Under the pieces are notes generated by a model that saw only the letters and a list, made by a program, of their open reading frames with translations, made no database searches and had not been told where the DNA came from. The translations under genes were made by a program, and so were the position numbers. This document shows, in pieces, positions 52,121 to 61,206 of a stretch of DNA of 64,000 nucleotides; the first letter of the stretch is position 1; each line of letters starts with the position of its first letter. Source of the stretch: Sutterella massiliensis (GTDB lineage Bacteria > Pseudomonadota > Gammaproteobacteria > Burkholderiales > Burkholderiaceae_F); NCBI RefSeq assembly GCF_016899755.1, contig NZ_JACJJC010000001.1, positions 1-64,000 on the forward strand, given 5' to 3'.

Positions 52121-53094
52121 AAGGAAATCGGTGAACCGGTGCCTGCCGTCACCCGCGAAAGCGCTGCCGAAACGTCCTCAACGCTCGGCATGCAGTTAAC
52201 GCCGCCGAGTGACTCAACGGGACCGTCGCCGACAAGATGGAGCACCTCGATCGGCGTCGAAACAAAGATGCCGACGCTCGGTCGGCCGAGTGCGGCTGCC
52301 AAATGCGCAAGCCCCGTGTCGACCCCGACGACGGCTTGCGCCCGGGCAAGCGACGCAGCCACGCGATCGAGCCCCGCACGCGGCAAAACACGCGCGTTGG
52401 ACAACGCCGCTGCGACTCGCTTGACGCGCGCCTCTTCTTCTGCATTGCCCCAGTAGAGGTCTATAGGATGACCAGAACGCTCGAGCATTCGCCCGAACTC
52501 AATCCAGTTCGCCTCGGGCCAAAGCTTCTCGTCACGACTTGTATTGACGGCAAAAGCAACCGTACTTGATCTCGGTTCCGCGACGGGTTCGGCTGTCGCC
52601 CGCAGACCGAAAACAGGATTGGTCTCATCGATTTCGTAGCCGAGCGTCTGTGCAGCAGCCAAGCGATAGCGGCGTACGGCGCCGAGCGACGCCGGCAGAT
52701 CGAGTGTCTTTGCGTACGCAAAGCTCGCAAGCGGTTCACGCACCGTCGAACGCGAGTACCCCGTCACGGGAACACCCGCCCACTTGGCAGCCAGCGCCGA
52801 ACGCATGAGGCCTTGAATGTCGAGCACCACGTCATAGTGCTCGCCGCGCATCGCCGCCTTGAGCGCACTCACCTCGCTGCGAGTGCGTTCGCTCAGAATC
52901 GACTTGCGCCAGCGGCGGAACGCCGTGACATGCACGCGACGCACCGCAGGTGCGAGTGTCGGGATAGCTTGGAAGCTCTCCTCTGCGAGCCAATCAATCT
53001 GCGCATCAGGCAAAGCCTTCCGAATGTCATGCGCGACAGGAAGCGCGTGAATGATGTCGCCCATGGAGGACGATTTGACAATCAGAATCTTCAC
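52117..53094 (-). CDS. waaC: LPS heptosyltransferase I WaaC
   Basis: WaaC adds the first L-glycero-D-manno-heptose to Kdo in the LPS inner core. The 325-residue GT9 protein starts KILIVKSSSMGDIIHALPVAHDIRKALP, the WaaC N-terminus with the acceptor-site aspartate. It has LDIQGLMRSALAAKWAG, the donor-site AFAVNTSRDEKLWP and VGVDTGLAHLAAALG. The start is a GTG that overlaps the pgi stop by four bases. The heptose donor genes hldE1, hldD, gmhB and hldE2 are only 3 kb away on the other strand. Confidence 0.93.
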   Translation of the reverse strand: MKILIVKSSSMGDIIHALPVAHDIRKALPDAQIDWLAEESFQAIPTLAPAVRRVHVTAFRRWRKSILSERTRSEVSALKAAMRGEHYDVVLDIQGLMRSALAAKWAGVPVTGYSRSTVREPLASFAYAKTLDLPASLGAVRRYRLAAAQTLGYEIDETNPVFGLRATAEPVAEPRSSTVAFAVNTSRDEKLWPEANWIEFGRMLERSGHPIDLYWGNAEEEARVKRVAAALSNARVLPRAGLDRVAASLARAQAVVGVDTGLAHLAAALGRPSVGIFVSTPIEVLHLVGDGPVESLGGVNCMPSVEDVSAALSRVTAGTGSPISF

Positions 53095-54548
53095 TGCCGA
53101 TCCGCCTCTTCCCGAAGGATGCGCGCGGGATCGCCGCCCGCTTCGGCGCGTTTGCTCAAGCGCTTGCCGAGCTCGACCCCTGGCTGATCGAACGGATTGA
53201 TGCCGAAAAGCGAGCCAAGCATCGTCGTTTTGTGCTCGTACATCGCCATGAAGGCACCGAGGCGGCGCGGCGTTACTGCGTCGAACACGATCGTCGAGAC
53301 GGCATTGAAATAGGGACTCGCCGGATCGCGCATCACAAGCGCCTCAGCCTGCGCGCGCGCGTTGGCGAGCAGCACGCGGTAGTGTTCGGCATAGCGGTGA
53401 CCCGGCATTTCGCTCCAGACGATGTCGATGCTCGTGCGCCCCGTGCCTTCACGCAGCCACTGATAGAAGCTGTGCTGCGCTTCGTTGCCGTTCGAGCCCC
53501 AGACGCTCAGTCCCGTATGGCCGGGGATTCGTTCGCCTTCGGGAGTAACAGTCTTGCCGAGCGACTCCATTTCAAGCTGCTGCAGCCACGGAACCGTCAC
53601 GCGCAAGCGTTCGTCATACGGAAGCATGCAGTGCGAAGTGATTTCAAGACGCGTCGCGTTCCAATAGGCCATAAGCGCGAGTAGCGCCGGCAGATTTTCT
53701 TCGACCGGCGTATTGAACGCATGGCGGTCCATTTCATTGGCACCCTGTAAGAACTCACGAAAAGTTTCCGCGCCAAGTCCGATCGCGAGCGGCAGCCCGA
53801 TCGCGCTCCAGACCGAGAAGCGACCACCCACCCAATCCCAGAGGTGGAAGAAATTCTGCGCAGGCAGACACATGACATCGGCAGCATGCGGATTCGCAGA
53901 AACGACCACCATGTGCTTGGCGCGGTCCGCGCCGACAATGCCGTTATCAAGAAGCCATTGATCGACCGCCGCGGAATTGACCTGCGTTTCGCGCGTCGTA
54001 AAACTCTTCGAGGACACGACCACGAGCGTCGAGCGCGGGTTGCATTGCGCGAGAATGCGCTCAAGAAGTACGCCGTCAACACTCGAGAGGAAATGCAGAT
54101 GAATGTCGGCTTTGGCTGGATGAAGCGCATGCCAGACGGCGTGCGGCCCCATTTCAGAACCGCCGATGCCGATATTGATCACGTCCGTGATGCGGTCGCC
54201 GCGACAGCCGCGCCAGCGTCCGTCGCGCACCATGGTCGCAAAGTTGAGCATGCGCTCGCGTTCGCGCGCGACCTCTTCGTAGTGCGGTGCACGCGGATTC
54301 CACGATCGCAGCGACGTATGCAGCGCCGCACGACCTTCAGAGGCATTGACGACTTCGCCCTGCACCATGCGCTTGAACGCATCGAGCAGCCCCTTGCTCT
54401 CGGCAAGTTCGAGCAAACGTTTGAAATCGTCGGCGCTCAAGCGCTGCCTGGAGATATCGAGACGAATGCCGCAGGCCGTCGCCGAGGTATTCACGCCGGC
54501 ACTGTCACGCAGAAACGGCAGGAGCATCGCTTTGGTGCGATTCTTCAC
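53091..54548 (-). CDS. pgi: Glucose-6-phosphate isomerase Pgi
   Basis: Pgi interconverts glucose-6-phosphate and fructose-6-phosphate. The 485-residue protein has the signatures INIGIGGSEMGPHAVWHAL, VVVSSKSFTTRET, the catalytic-glutamate region LQQLEMESLGK, GSNGNEAQHSFYQWLREG and the C-terminal GINPFDQPGVELGK. It is some 60 residues shorter than E. coli Pgi, mostly from a compact N-terminus. The start is a GTG at 54548, six bases after manB. Its place in an LPS operon suggests a role in sugar-nucleotide supply or gluconeogenesis. Confidence 0.93.
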   Translation of the reverse strand: MKNRTKAMLLPFLRDSAGVNTSATACGIRLDISRQRLSADDFKRLLELAESKGLLDAFKRMVQGEVVNASEGRAALHTSLRSWNPRAPHYEEVARERERMLNFATMVRDGRWRGCRGDRITDVINIGIGGSEMGPHAVWHALHPAKADIHLHFLSSVDGVLLERILAQCNPRSTLVVVSSKSFTTRETQVNSAAVDQWLLDNGIVGADRAKHMVVVSANPHAADVMCLPAQNFFHLWDWVGGRFSVWSAIGLPLAIGLGAETFREFLQGANEMDRHAFNTPVEENLPALLALMAYWNATRLEITSHCMLPYDERLRVTVPWLQQLEMESLGKTVTPEGERIPGHTGLSVWGSNGNEAQHSFYQWLREGTGRTSIDIVWSEMPGHRYAEHYRVLLANARAQAEALVMRDPASPYFNAVSTIVFDAVTPRRLGAFMAMYEHKTTMLGSLFGINPFDQPGVELGKRLSKRAEAGGDPARILREEADRQ

Positions 54549-54554
54549 GATGGT

Positions 54555-55937
54555 TTACTCCGGAATCTGAATGGAAGGATCGACGCGGCGCATTTCGGCC
54601 GTAAAGCGTTCGGCCACGCGCTTGAGCGCTTCAGGCGTGTCGCCCTCGAAGCGGACAACGATGACGGGCGTCGTGTTCGACGCGCGCGCAAGCGCAAAGC
54701 CATCACGCCACTCAACACGAACGCCGTCGACCTTGATCACGTCGACCGCGTCGTCGAATCGGCAGGCTTCGCGGAAGCGTTCGATAAAGGCCTTGTTTTC
54801 ACCTTCCTTGGTCGGGATCTGAATTTCGGGCGTATTGACGGCGTTCGGCAGTCCCGCGAGCACATCCGAGGGATGCTCGGCGCGCGAAAGAATTTCGAGC
54901 AGGCGAAGCGCAGCGTAGAGACCGTCATCAAAGCCCGTCCAACGCTCGTCGTTAAAGAAAAGGTGCCCGGACATTTCGCCCGCGAAAGGCGCATTGGTTT
55001 CACGGAGCTTGCCCTTCACAAGCGAGTGTCCCGTCGGACTGATTGTCGGTACGCCGCCGTGTTCGGCGATCCAATCGACGAGCTTGCGCGAACACTTAAC
55101 GTCGTAAACAATACGTTCTCCCGGATGCTTTTCGAGAATGTCCGCCGCAAAAAGCATCATCAGGCGGTCCGGGAAGATGATTTCCCCTGTCTTCGTCACA
55201 ACGCCGAGGCGATCGCCGTCGCCATCGAGTGCAAAGCCGTAGTCGGCACCCGTACGCTTCACTTCGGCAATGAGATCGCTGAGGTTCGCCGGCTTCGACG
55301 GATCGGGATGGTGATTGGGAAAATGACCGTCAGGCTCGCAGTAGAGCCCGACCGCCTCGACGTCGAGCTGCCCGAGAAGACGCATCATCACGGGACCGGC
55401 GATGCCGTTACCCGCGTCGGCAACAACCTTGAGGCGGCGCTCGATCTTGAGACCGTCAAGCGCCTTGGCCATGTAGTGTTCGACCACATCGACACGATCG
55501 ACCTTGCCCGGCTCGGACGCGACGCGCCAGTCTTCCTCGAGCACGCGACGGCGCACGACCTGAATGTCCTCAGCCGCGAGCGTCACCCCCGCCACCATCA
55601 TCTTGAGACCGTTGTATTCGGGCGGATTGTGCGAACCCGTCACTGCCACACCCGTACCGCAACCGAAATGCTTCGTTGCAAAATAAAGCACGGGGGTCGG
55701 CACGGCGCCGATATCGATGACGCGAATGCCCGTCGAAGCAACGCCTTCGACGAGCGCAGCGCTCAGGCGCGGACCGGTGAGTCGCCCGTCGCGACCGATG
55801 CAGAATGTATCGACGCCACGCTCGAGCGCCATCGTTCCGAGTACCTTGCCGACAGCGCAGACGACGTCTTCGGTCAGCGTCTCGTCCACAATGCCGCGAA
55901 TGTCATATGCCTTGAAAATAGACGCATCAGCTTGCAT
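54555..55937 (-). CDS. Phosphomannomutase/phosphoglucomutase (AlgC/ManB type)
   Basis: An alpha-D-phosphohexomutase that moves phosphate between C6 and C1 of glucose or mannose, supplying glucose-1-phosphate or mannose-1-phosphate for surface polysaccharides. The 460-residue protein has an N-terminal FKAYDIRGIV and the phosphoserine loop VAVTGSHNPPEYNG (S102). The metal loop ALDGDGDRLG, the sugar-recognition GEMSGHLFF and the phosphate-binding RASNTTPVIVVRFE follow. This fits the dual-specificity AlgC/ManB group. It heads the manB-pgi-waaC-waaA-thiD operon; galU, the next step for glucose, is 4 kb away. Confidence 0.9.
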   Translation of the reverse strand: MQADASIFKAYDIRGIVDETLTEDVVCAVGKVLGTMALERGVDTFCIGRDGRLTGPRLSAALVEGVASTGIRVIDIGAVPTPVLYFATKHFGCGTGVAVTGSHNPPEYNGLKMMVAGVTLAAEDIQVVRRRVLEEDWRVASEPGKVDRVDVVEHYMAKALDGLKIERRLKVVADAGNGIAGPVMMRLLGQLDVEAVGLYCEPDGHFPNHHPDPSKPANLSDLIAEVKRTGADYGFALDGDGDRLGVVTKTGEIIFPDRLMMLFAADILEKHPGERIVYDVKCSRKLVDWIAEHGGVPTISPTGHSLVKGKLRETNAPFAGEMSGHLFFNDERWTGFDDGLYAALRLLEILSRAEHPSDVLAGLPNAVNTPEIQIPTKEGENKAFIERFREACRFDDAVDVIKVDGVRVEWRDGFALARASNTTPVIVVRFEGDTPEALKRVAERFTAEMRRVDPSIQIPE

Positions 55938-56160
55938 CGGTCATCCTTTTTCGGTTTCTGTCTTGATCGCGGGTTCAATCACCCTAAACTGGGTATTTTA
56001 CCTGCGCTCCATTGTTCTCGGCTGAAGAGTTCCGCTCCTTGCCCCCTGCCGCAAAAGGCCGCCAGCAAGTAAAATCGCCCGAAATCAACAGTAAATTTGG
56101 CCAGGCAAAATCCTGCGACTCACGTGAGTCTGGGTGTTTCTGCCGAAGGCCTTGGCTCCT

Positions 56161-57084
56161 ATGGATAAATCCGTCATCAGCGCAGCCCGCGTTCTCGTCG
56201 CGGGCGACGCCATGCTCGACCGCTATTGGTTCGGCGACGCCGAACGCATTTCCCCGGAAGCGCCCGTGCCCGTCGTTCGCGTTACGCGAACCGAAGAGCG
56301 CCTCGGCGGCGCGGCCAACGTCGCGCGCAACATCGCCGGCATCGGCGCACAGTCGACGCTCCTTTCCGTCGTTGGCAACGACGAACCCGGCCGCCGCATC
56401 GAAGCGCTGCTTAAGCTCGCCTCGATCACGCCCAAGCTCGAATTTGACAATTCGCTCGCTACCACGGTGAAGCTGCGCGTCGTAGCGCGCCAGCAGCAGA
56501 TGGTGCGCTGCGATTTCGAGTCGATGCCTGCTGAAGAATCGCTTCTGCGGCACCTCGACAACTTCAAGGCGCTTCTGAATAAAACGAATGCGCTCGTGCT
56601 CTCCGACTACGGCAAGGGCGGCCTCTCGCACATCTCCCAGATGATCGAAGCCGCGCGCGCCAAACGCATCCCGATTCTGATCGACCCGAAGGGCGACGAC
56701 TACAGCCGATACGCCGGTGCAACGGTTATTACGCCCAACCGTGCAGAACTCCGTCAGGTGGTTGGCCCCTGGCACTCGGAGTCCGAGCTCACGGAAAAAG
56801 CGCAGAACCTGCGCGAAGCGCTCAACCTCGACTACCTGCTTCTCACGCGAAGCGAAGAAGGCATGACGCTCTTTAAGCGCGACGGACAGACGTCTGTGGC
56901 TGCTCAGGCACGCGAAGTCTTCGACGTCTCGGGCGCAGGCGACACCGTGATCGGGATTCTTTCGGCGATGCTCGCTACCGGCATGCCGATCGAAGATGCG
57001 GTACGCATCGCCAACCGCGCCGGCGGCATCGTGGTGGGGAAGCTCGGCACGGCTGCGGTATCCTACGAAGAACTGTTCGGCTGA
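56161..57084 (+). CDS. hldA: D-glycero-beta-D-manno-heptose-7-phosphate kinase (HldE domain I, RfaE1/HldA)
   Basis: This ribokinase-family enzyme phosphorylates heptose-7-phosphate at C1 in ADP-heptose synthesis. The 307-residue protein has VLVAGDAMLDRYWFG, LGGAANVARNIAGIG, ILIDPKGDDYSRYAGA and the catalytic DVSGAGDT. It lacks the nucleotidyltransferase half found in E. coli HldE; that half is a separate gene at 58704. I use the ATG at 56161; a GTG nine codons upstream is possible. hldD follows after 49 bases. Confidence 0.92.
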   Translation: MDKSVISAARVLVAGDAMLDRYWFGDAERISPEAPVPVVRVTRTEERLGGAANVARNIAGIGAQSTLLSVVGNDEPGRRIEALLKLASITPKLEFDNSLATTVKLRVVARQQQMVRCDFESMPAEESLLRHLDNFKALLNKTNALVLSDYGKGGLSHISQMIEAARAKRIPILIDPKGDDYSRYAGATVITPNRAELRQVVGPWHSESELTEKAQNLREALNLDYLLLTRSEEGMTLFKRDGQTSVAAQAREVFDVSGAGDTVIGILSAMLATGMPIEDAVRIANRAGGIVVGKLGTAAVSYEELFG

Positions 57085-57133
57085 CGCGCAGCGTGCTTTT
57101 CGGCACCCGCTCGAGCCATAGGAAATTTAGACC

Positions 57134-58138
57134 ATGAGCATTCTCGTTACCGGCGCGGCCGGCTTCATCGGCTGCAACAACGTTCTCGCACTCAATGCAC
57201 GAGGCGTCACCGACATCATCGCCGTCGACAACCTCGAAAAAAGTGAAAAGTTCGTAAATCTCGCCAAGTGCCAGATTTCGGACTACTTCGACAAGCGCGA
57301 CTTCATCGCCCGCGTGCGTGCCGGCACGGCGCCGCGTCCGAACGCCATATTCCATCAGGGCGCCTGCTCCGACACGATGGAACAGGACGGCCACTACATG
57401 ATGGAGAACAACTACCGCTACACGCTCGACCTCTACCGCTGGGCGCAGGAACTTCGCATTCCCTTCATCTATGCGTCCTCTGCCGCAACCTACGGCGCGC
57501 ATACCGAATTCGTTGAAGACCGCCGCTTTGAGGGTCCGCTCAACGTCTACGGCTACTCGAAGTTCCTGTTTGACCAAGTCGTTCGCCACGACTTCAATTA
57601 CCTGCGCGCTCCCGTGATCGGCTTGCGCTACTTCAATGTCTACGGCCCGAACGAACAGCACAAGGGGCGCATGGCGTCCGTTGCCTTCCATCAGTACTTC
57701 CAGTACCGCAAAGACGGCAAAGTCAAGCTCTTCGAAGGATGCCTCGGCTACGCCAACGGCGCACAGATGCGCGACTTCGTTTACGTCGAGGACGTTTGCA
57801 ACGTGCTCATGCACTTCCTCGACCGCCCGGTGAGCGGCATCTACAACTGCGGCACCGGCCGTGCGCAGCCTTTCAACGATGTCGCGCTCTCGGTTGTCAA
57901 CGCCATCCGCGAATCCGAAGGCCGCGAAACGCTGAGCCTCGAAGCGGCCGTCGCCTCGGGAGAAATCGAATACATCGCCTTCCCCGAAGCCCTCAAGGGC
58001 AAGTACCAAGCGTACACGCAGGCCAATCTCGAGAAGCTCCGTGCCTCGGGTTGCGACGTGCCCTTCCGCACGGTACAGGAAGGTACGCGCGACTACATTC
58101 GCAAGCTCCTCGTCGAATACCCGAACGGCGAGCGATGA
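57134..58138 (+). CDS. hldD: ADP-L-glycero-D-manno-heptose 6-epimerase HldD
   Basis: HldD epimerises ADP-D,D-heptose to ADP-L,D-heptose, the donor for WaaC. The 334-residue extended SDR protein has the NADP-binding start ILVTGAAGFIGCN, HQGACSDTME, ASSAATYG with the catalytic serine region, YGYSKFLFD with the YxxxK pair, and RYFNVYGPNEQHKGRMAS typical of HldD. Its stop overlaps the gmhB start by four bases. The hldA-hldD-gmhB-hldE2 run forms one operon. Confidence 0.95.
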   Translation: MSILVTGAAGFIGCNNVLALNARGVTDIIAVDNLEKSEKFVNLAKCQISDYFDKRDFIARVRAGTAPRPNAIFHQGACSDTMEQDGHYMMENNYRYTLDLYRWAQELRIPFIYASSAATYGAHTEFVEDRRFEGPLNVYGYSKFLFDQVVRHDFNYLRAPVIGLRYFNVYGPNEQHKGRMASVAFHQYFQYRKDGKVKLFEGCLGYANGAQMRDFVYVEDVCNVLMHFLDRPVSGIYNCGTGRAQPFNDVALSVVNAIRESEGRETLSLEAAVASGEIEYIAFPEALKGKYQAYTQANLEKLRASGCDVPFRTVQEGTRDYIRKLLVEYPNGER

Positions 58139-58707
58139 TGCGCCGCGCCGCATTTCTCGATCGGGACGGTGTCATCAACGTCGACCACGGCTACGTGCAC
58201 AAAGTCGACGAATTCGAGTGGGTGCCGGGCGTCCTTGAAGCCGCCCGAGCACTCAAGGACGCTGGCTACGCGCTCGTGGTCGTCACCAATCAGTCCGGCA
58301 TTGGTCGAGGTTACTACTCGGAAGCCGATTTCGAGCAGCTCACCGACTGGATGAAAGCGGCGTTTGCCCGTGCGGGCGCACCGCTCGAGGGCGTCTATTT
58401 CTGCCCGCACCATCCGGAAAAAGCGCTTGCGCAATATCGTTTGGACTGCGGCTGCAGAAAACCGCAGCCGGGACTGTTGCTTCGCGCCGCGCAAGAGCTC
58501 GATCTCGATCTTGGCGCAAGCATCATGTTCGGCGACAAACCGGGCGACTGCACAGCCGGACGTGCGGCGGGCTGCCCGGAGCGCGTACTGCTTGGCACCG
58601 ATGGCAAAGCGCTTCCCGACATCGCTTCGGCTCCCGACGCCACCCGCTCGGCACGCTCGCTTGCCGAGGCCGTTGCCTCCCCATGGTTCAAAGAGATCGC
58701 CCAATGA
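58135..58707 (+). CDS. gmhB: D-glycero-D-manno-heptose-1,7-bisphosphate 7-phosphatase GmhB
   Basis: GmhB removes the 7-phosphate from heptose-1,7-bisphosphate, the step between the two HldE activities. The 190-residue HAD-family protein has FLDRDGVINVDHGYVH (the two catalytic aspartates), VVTNQSGIGRGYYS and a zinc-binding loop with CPHHPEKALAQYRLDCGCRKP (Cys/His pattern). The metal site GDKPGDCTAGRAAG follows. Two adjacent ATG codons (58135, 58138) could start it; the first overlaps the hldD stop. Its own stop overlaps the next start. Confidence 0.93.
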   Translation: MMRRAAFLDRDGVINVDHGYVHKVDEFEWVPGVLEAARALKDAGYALVVVTNQSGIGRGYYSEADFEQLTDWMKAAFARAGAPLEGVYFCPHHPEKALAQYRLDCGCRKPQPGLLLRAAQELDLDLGASIMFGDKPGDCTAGRAAGCPERVLLGTDGKALPDIASAPDATRSARSLAEAVASPWFKEIAQ

Positions 58708-59198
58708 GCAAGCACCTTCCCGTCCCCGACTTTGAGAAAAAAGTCGTCTCGCTCGACGAGCTCGCCGAGCGCGCTGCAGAGCTGCCGCATCCGGTGGTTT
58801 TCACGAACGGCGTTTTTGACATCCTGCATCGCGGTCACGTCACCTATCTCGCACAGGCCCGTGCTTTGGGTGCAAGTCTCGTCGTTGCCGTCAACAGCGA
58901 CAGTTCCGTCAAGATGCTCGGCAAAGGCGATGACCGCCCGATCAATGCTCAAGCCGACCGTGCCGCCGTTCTCGCCGCGCTTGAATCGGTCGACCTCGTC
59001 GTGATTTTCGAAGAAAAAGTGCCCTTGAAGCCCCTCGAGCTCGCCCGCCCCGACATTTATGTCAAGGGCGGTGACTACGAGATCGAGACGCTCCCGGAAA
59101 CGAAGCTTGCCGCCACATGGGGCGGCAAGGCCGTTGCCGTTGCGTTTGAGCATGAAAAGTCGACAACGCGGCTTCTCGAAAAAATTCGTGCCGGCTGA
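58704..59198 (+). CDS. hldC: D-glycero-beta-D-manno-heptose 1-phosphate adenylyltransferase (HldE domain II, RfaE2)
   Basis: This cytidylyltransferase-like enzyme adds AMP to heptose-1-phosphate, giving ADP-heptose. The 164-residue protein has VVFTNGVFDILHRGHVTYL with the HxGH motif, VAVNSDSSVKMLGKG and YVKGGDYEIETLPE. It is the second half of E. coli HldE as an independent gene. Its ATG overlaps the gmhB stop by four bases, and a strong terminator follows. gmhA, the first pathway enzyme, is not in the window. Confidence 0.92.
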   Translation: MSKHLPVPDFEKKVVSLDELAERAAELPHPVVFTNGVFDILHRGHVTYLAQARALGASLVVAVNSDSSVKMLGKGDDRPINAQADRAAVLAALESVDLVVIFEEKVPLKPLELARPDIYVKGGDYEIETLPETKLAATWGGKAVAVAFEHEKSTTRLLEKIRAG

Positions 59199-59244
59199 TA
59201 AGTATTCCGGCACTGAAGACAGCACTCCGTCAATACGAACAAAT

Positions 59245-59287
59245 AAAGCCGGTTGCAGCATTCCAAAACTGCAACCGGCTTTTATTT
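59245..59287. terminator. Bidirectional terminator between hldE2 and galU
   Basis: A perfect 14-base stem, AAAGCCGGTTGCAG with CTGCAACCGGCTTT, around a ten-base loop, with TATTTG following on each side. It serves both convergent units. Confidence 0.88.
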
Positions 59288-59313
59288 GCGCTTATGTTCC
59301 GTCAGCTATCGCG

Positions 59314-60153
59314 TCAGTTGATGGCAAAGCCGCGCTTGCGTGCGTAGTGCACCGTCGCATCGAGGAACCCCTGCTTGCTGCCGCAGTCAAAGCGCGTGCC
59401 TTCAAAGCGATGAGCGTAGCACGGCGAATCCGTCAGCAAGCCGTCAATACTGTCGGTGAGCTGAATTTCACCGCCGATACCGGGCTTCTGACCTTCGAGG
59501 TAGTCAAAGATTTCGGGCTCGAACACATAGCGGCCGATCACCGCCAGGCGCGAAGGTGCAACAGCGGGTTCGGGCTTTTCAACGATGCCGCGCAAGCGAG
59601 AAGTCGTCTGCGAAGCATCGTCAACGCTCACGATGCCGTACTTCTTGGTTTCTTCGGGCGCTACATCCTGGACAGCGACGACCGAGCCGCCACCCATGGC
59701 AGCGCGCGCCTCGACGAGCTGACCGATGCAGGATGTCTTGCCGTCGATCATGTCGTCGGCGAGCATGACGGCAAAAGGCGCATCCCCCACAGCAGGACGC
59801 GCACAAAGAACGGCGTGACCGAGACCGAGCGGTTCGGGCTGGCGGATATAGATGCACTTAACACCGGGAGGCACAATCCCACGAACGATTTCAAGCAGTT
59901 CGGTTTTCCCCTTGGAGAGCAGGTCGCGCTCAAGCTCGGGGTGCGTATCGAAATGGTCTTCGATCGCGCGCTTGTTGCGACCTGTGACAAAAATCATTTC
60001 GGTAATGCCGGCAGCAGCCGCTTCTTCAACCGCGTACTGAATCAGCGGCTTGTCTACCACGGGGAGCATTTCTTTGGGCATGGCCTTCGTGGCCGGCAAA
60101 AAGCGCGTGCCAAGACCGTTGACCGGAAAAACAACTTTGCGGACGGGCTTCAT
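59314..60153 (-). CDS. galU: UTP--glucose-1-phosphate uridylyltransferase GalU
   Basis: GalU makes UDP-glucose for LPS core, exopolysaccharide or trehalose routes. The 279-residue protein starts [41 protein letters not shown]. It has [27 protein letters not shown] with the metal aspartate, [20 protein letters not shown] and the [13 protein letters not shown] motif. Typical proteins read [14 protein letters not shown]; here asparagine replaces the alanine. AAAGGAACC precedes the ATG. It is divergent from apaH and convergent with the heptose operon. Confidence 0.95.
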   Translation of the reverse strand: MKPVRKVVFPVNGLGTRFLPATKAMPKEMLPVVDKPLIQYAVEEAAAAGITEMIFVTGRNKRAIEDHFDTHPELERDLLSKGKTELLEIVRGIVPPGVKCIYIRQPEPLGLGHAVLCARPAVGDAPFAVMLADDMIDGKTSCIGQLVEARAAMGGGSVVAVQDVAPEETKKYGIVSVDDASQTTSRLRGIVEKPEPAVAPSRLAVIGRYVFEPEIFDYLEGQKPGIGGEIQLTDSIDGLLTDSPCYAHRFEGTRFDCGSKQGFLDATVHYARKRGFAIN

Positions 60154-60283
60154 TTAAGGTTCCTTTATGATTTCCGACGCTTATAAAATGGGGCGCCTCA
60201 ATGAGCCGCCGAAGACGCAGTGAAACGCTTCACTATGCACGACAAGGTCTTTGGGAGGGCTCGATTCAAACGGAAATTTTGCC

Positions 60284-61141
60284 ATGCTTCTGCCGACAAC
60301 TGCGAATTCGAGCGAGGTCTTCGCCATCGGAGATATTCAAGGATGTTTCAAAAGTCTTGAAGGTCTCCTCGAACAACTCCCTGCCGACGCTCGGCTCGTT
60401 TTCGTGGGCGACCTCGTCAATCGAGGCCCCGATTCGCTCGCAGCGCTGCGCTTCATTAAGTCGCTCGGCGACCGTGCACGCACGACGCTCGGCAACCACG
60501 ACCTGCACCTGCTCGCCGTCGCGGCAGGCGCGGGCAAAGCACACAAAAAAGACACCATTCAATCCGTTCTCGAGGCGCCCGATGCCGAAGCGCTAATCGA
60601 TTGGCTGCGCGCTCAGCCGCTTCTCGTCGAAGACGAGGGCGTCGTCTTCGTGCATGCAGGCATCCATCCGCTCTGGTCGCTCGAAAAAGCACGCGAGCTC
60701 GCAGCCGAAGCACACGAAGCACTCTCCGGACCGGACTGGCGCACCTGGCTACAGGGCATGTACGGCAACACCCAGTGGTCGGAAAGTCTTGAAGGTCCGC
60801 AGCGCATGCGCGCCGTCTTGAATGCCTTCACGCGGATGCGCTTCGTCAACAAACAAACGGGCGAACTCGACTTTGACCTCAAGGAAGGTGTCGCGAGCGC
60901 ACCAGCAGACTTCGTCCCGTGGTTCGAATACCCCGATAGGAAAACGGCCGATGTCCTTGTCTGCTTCGGTCACTGGTCGATGCTCGGGCTCATCAACCGT
61001 CCGAACATTGTTGCAATCGACACTGGGTGCCTCTGGGGCGGACGCCTCACCGCTGTTCGCTTCCCTGACAGGCGTTTTTTCGAAGAACCCTGTCCCTGCT
61101 GGGCCGACCCGCTCGCTTTTTCCAAAAAGAAGAAAAAATAG
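60284..61141 (+). CDS. apaH: Bis(5'-nucleosyl)-tetraphosphatase (symmetrical) ApaH
   Basis: ApaH splits Ap4A into two ADP, and in enteric bacteria also removes Np4 caps from RNA. The 285-residue metallophosphatase has VFAIGDIQGCFKSLEGLL, VFVGDLVNRGPDSLAALRFI, TTLGNHDLHLLAVAAG, VFVHAGIHPLW and FGHWSMLG. The protein ends in a lysine tail (SKKKKK). I use the ATG at 60284; the frame extends upstream to a TTG at 60251. In E. coli apaH lies beside rsmA; here it is alone. The A-rich lysine codons double as the U tract of the terminator on the opposite strand. Confidence 0.93.
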   Translation: MLLPTTANSSEVFAIGDIQGCFKSLEGLLEQLPADARLVFVGDLVNRGPDSLAALRFIKSLGDRARTTLGNHDLHLLAVAAGAGKAHKKDTIQSVLEAPDAEALIDWLRAQPLLVEDEGVVFVHAGIHPLWSLEKARELAAEAHEALSGPDWRTWLQGMYGNTQWSESLEGPQRMRAVLNAFTRMRFVNKQTGELDFDLKEGVASAPADFVPWFEYPDRKTADVLVCFGHWSMLGLINRPNIVAIDTGCLWGGRLTAVRFPDRRFFEEPCPCWADPLAFSKKKKK

Positions 61142-61171
61142 CCGCCGTCCATCTAGGCCTCGGACGGCGGC
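61130..61171 (-). terminator. Intrinsic terminator overlapping the apaH 3' end
   Basis: On the minus strand GCCGCCGTCC pairs with GGACGGCGGC across an 11-base loop, followed by TATTTTTTCT. It ends the ruvX-plsC unit. The T tract is the complement of the last apaH codons. Confidence 0.82.
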
Positions 61172-61206
61172 CGTCGCATTTGATTCGCTATCAAAAACGC
61201 TTGGGA

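Noticed and set aside
53844..56072. Plus-strand open frame of over 700 codons opposite pgi and manB
   Set aside because: Antisense to two well-conserved enzyme genes in the aligned frame; same codon-bias artefact.
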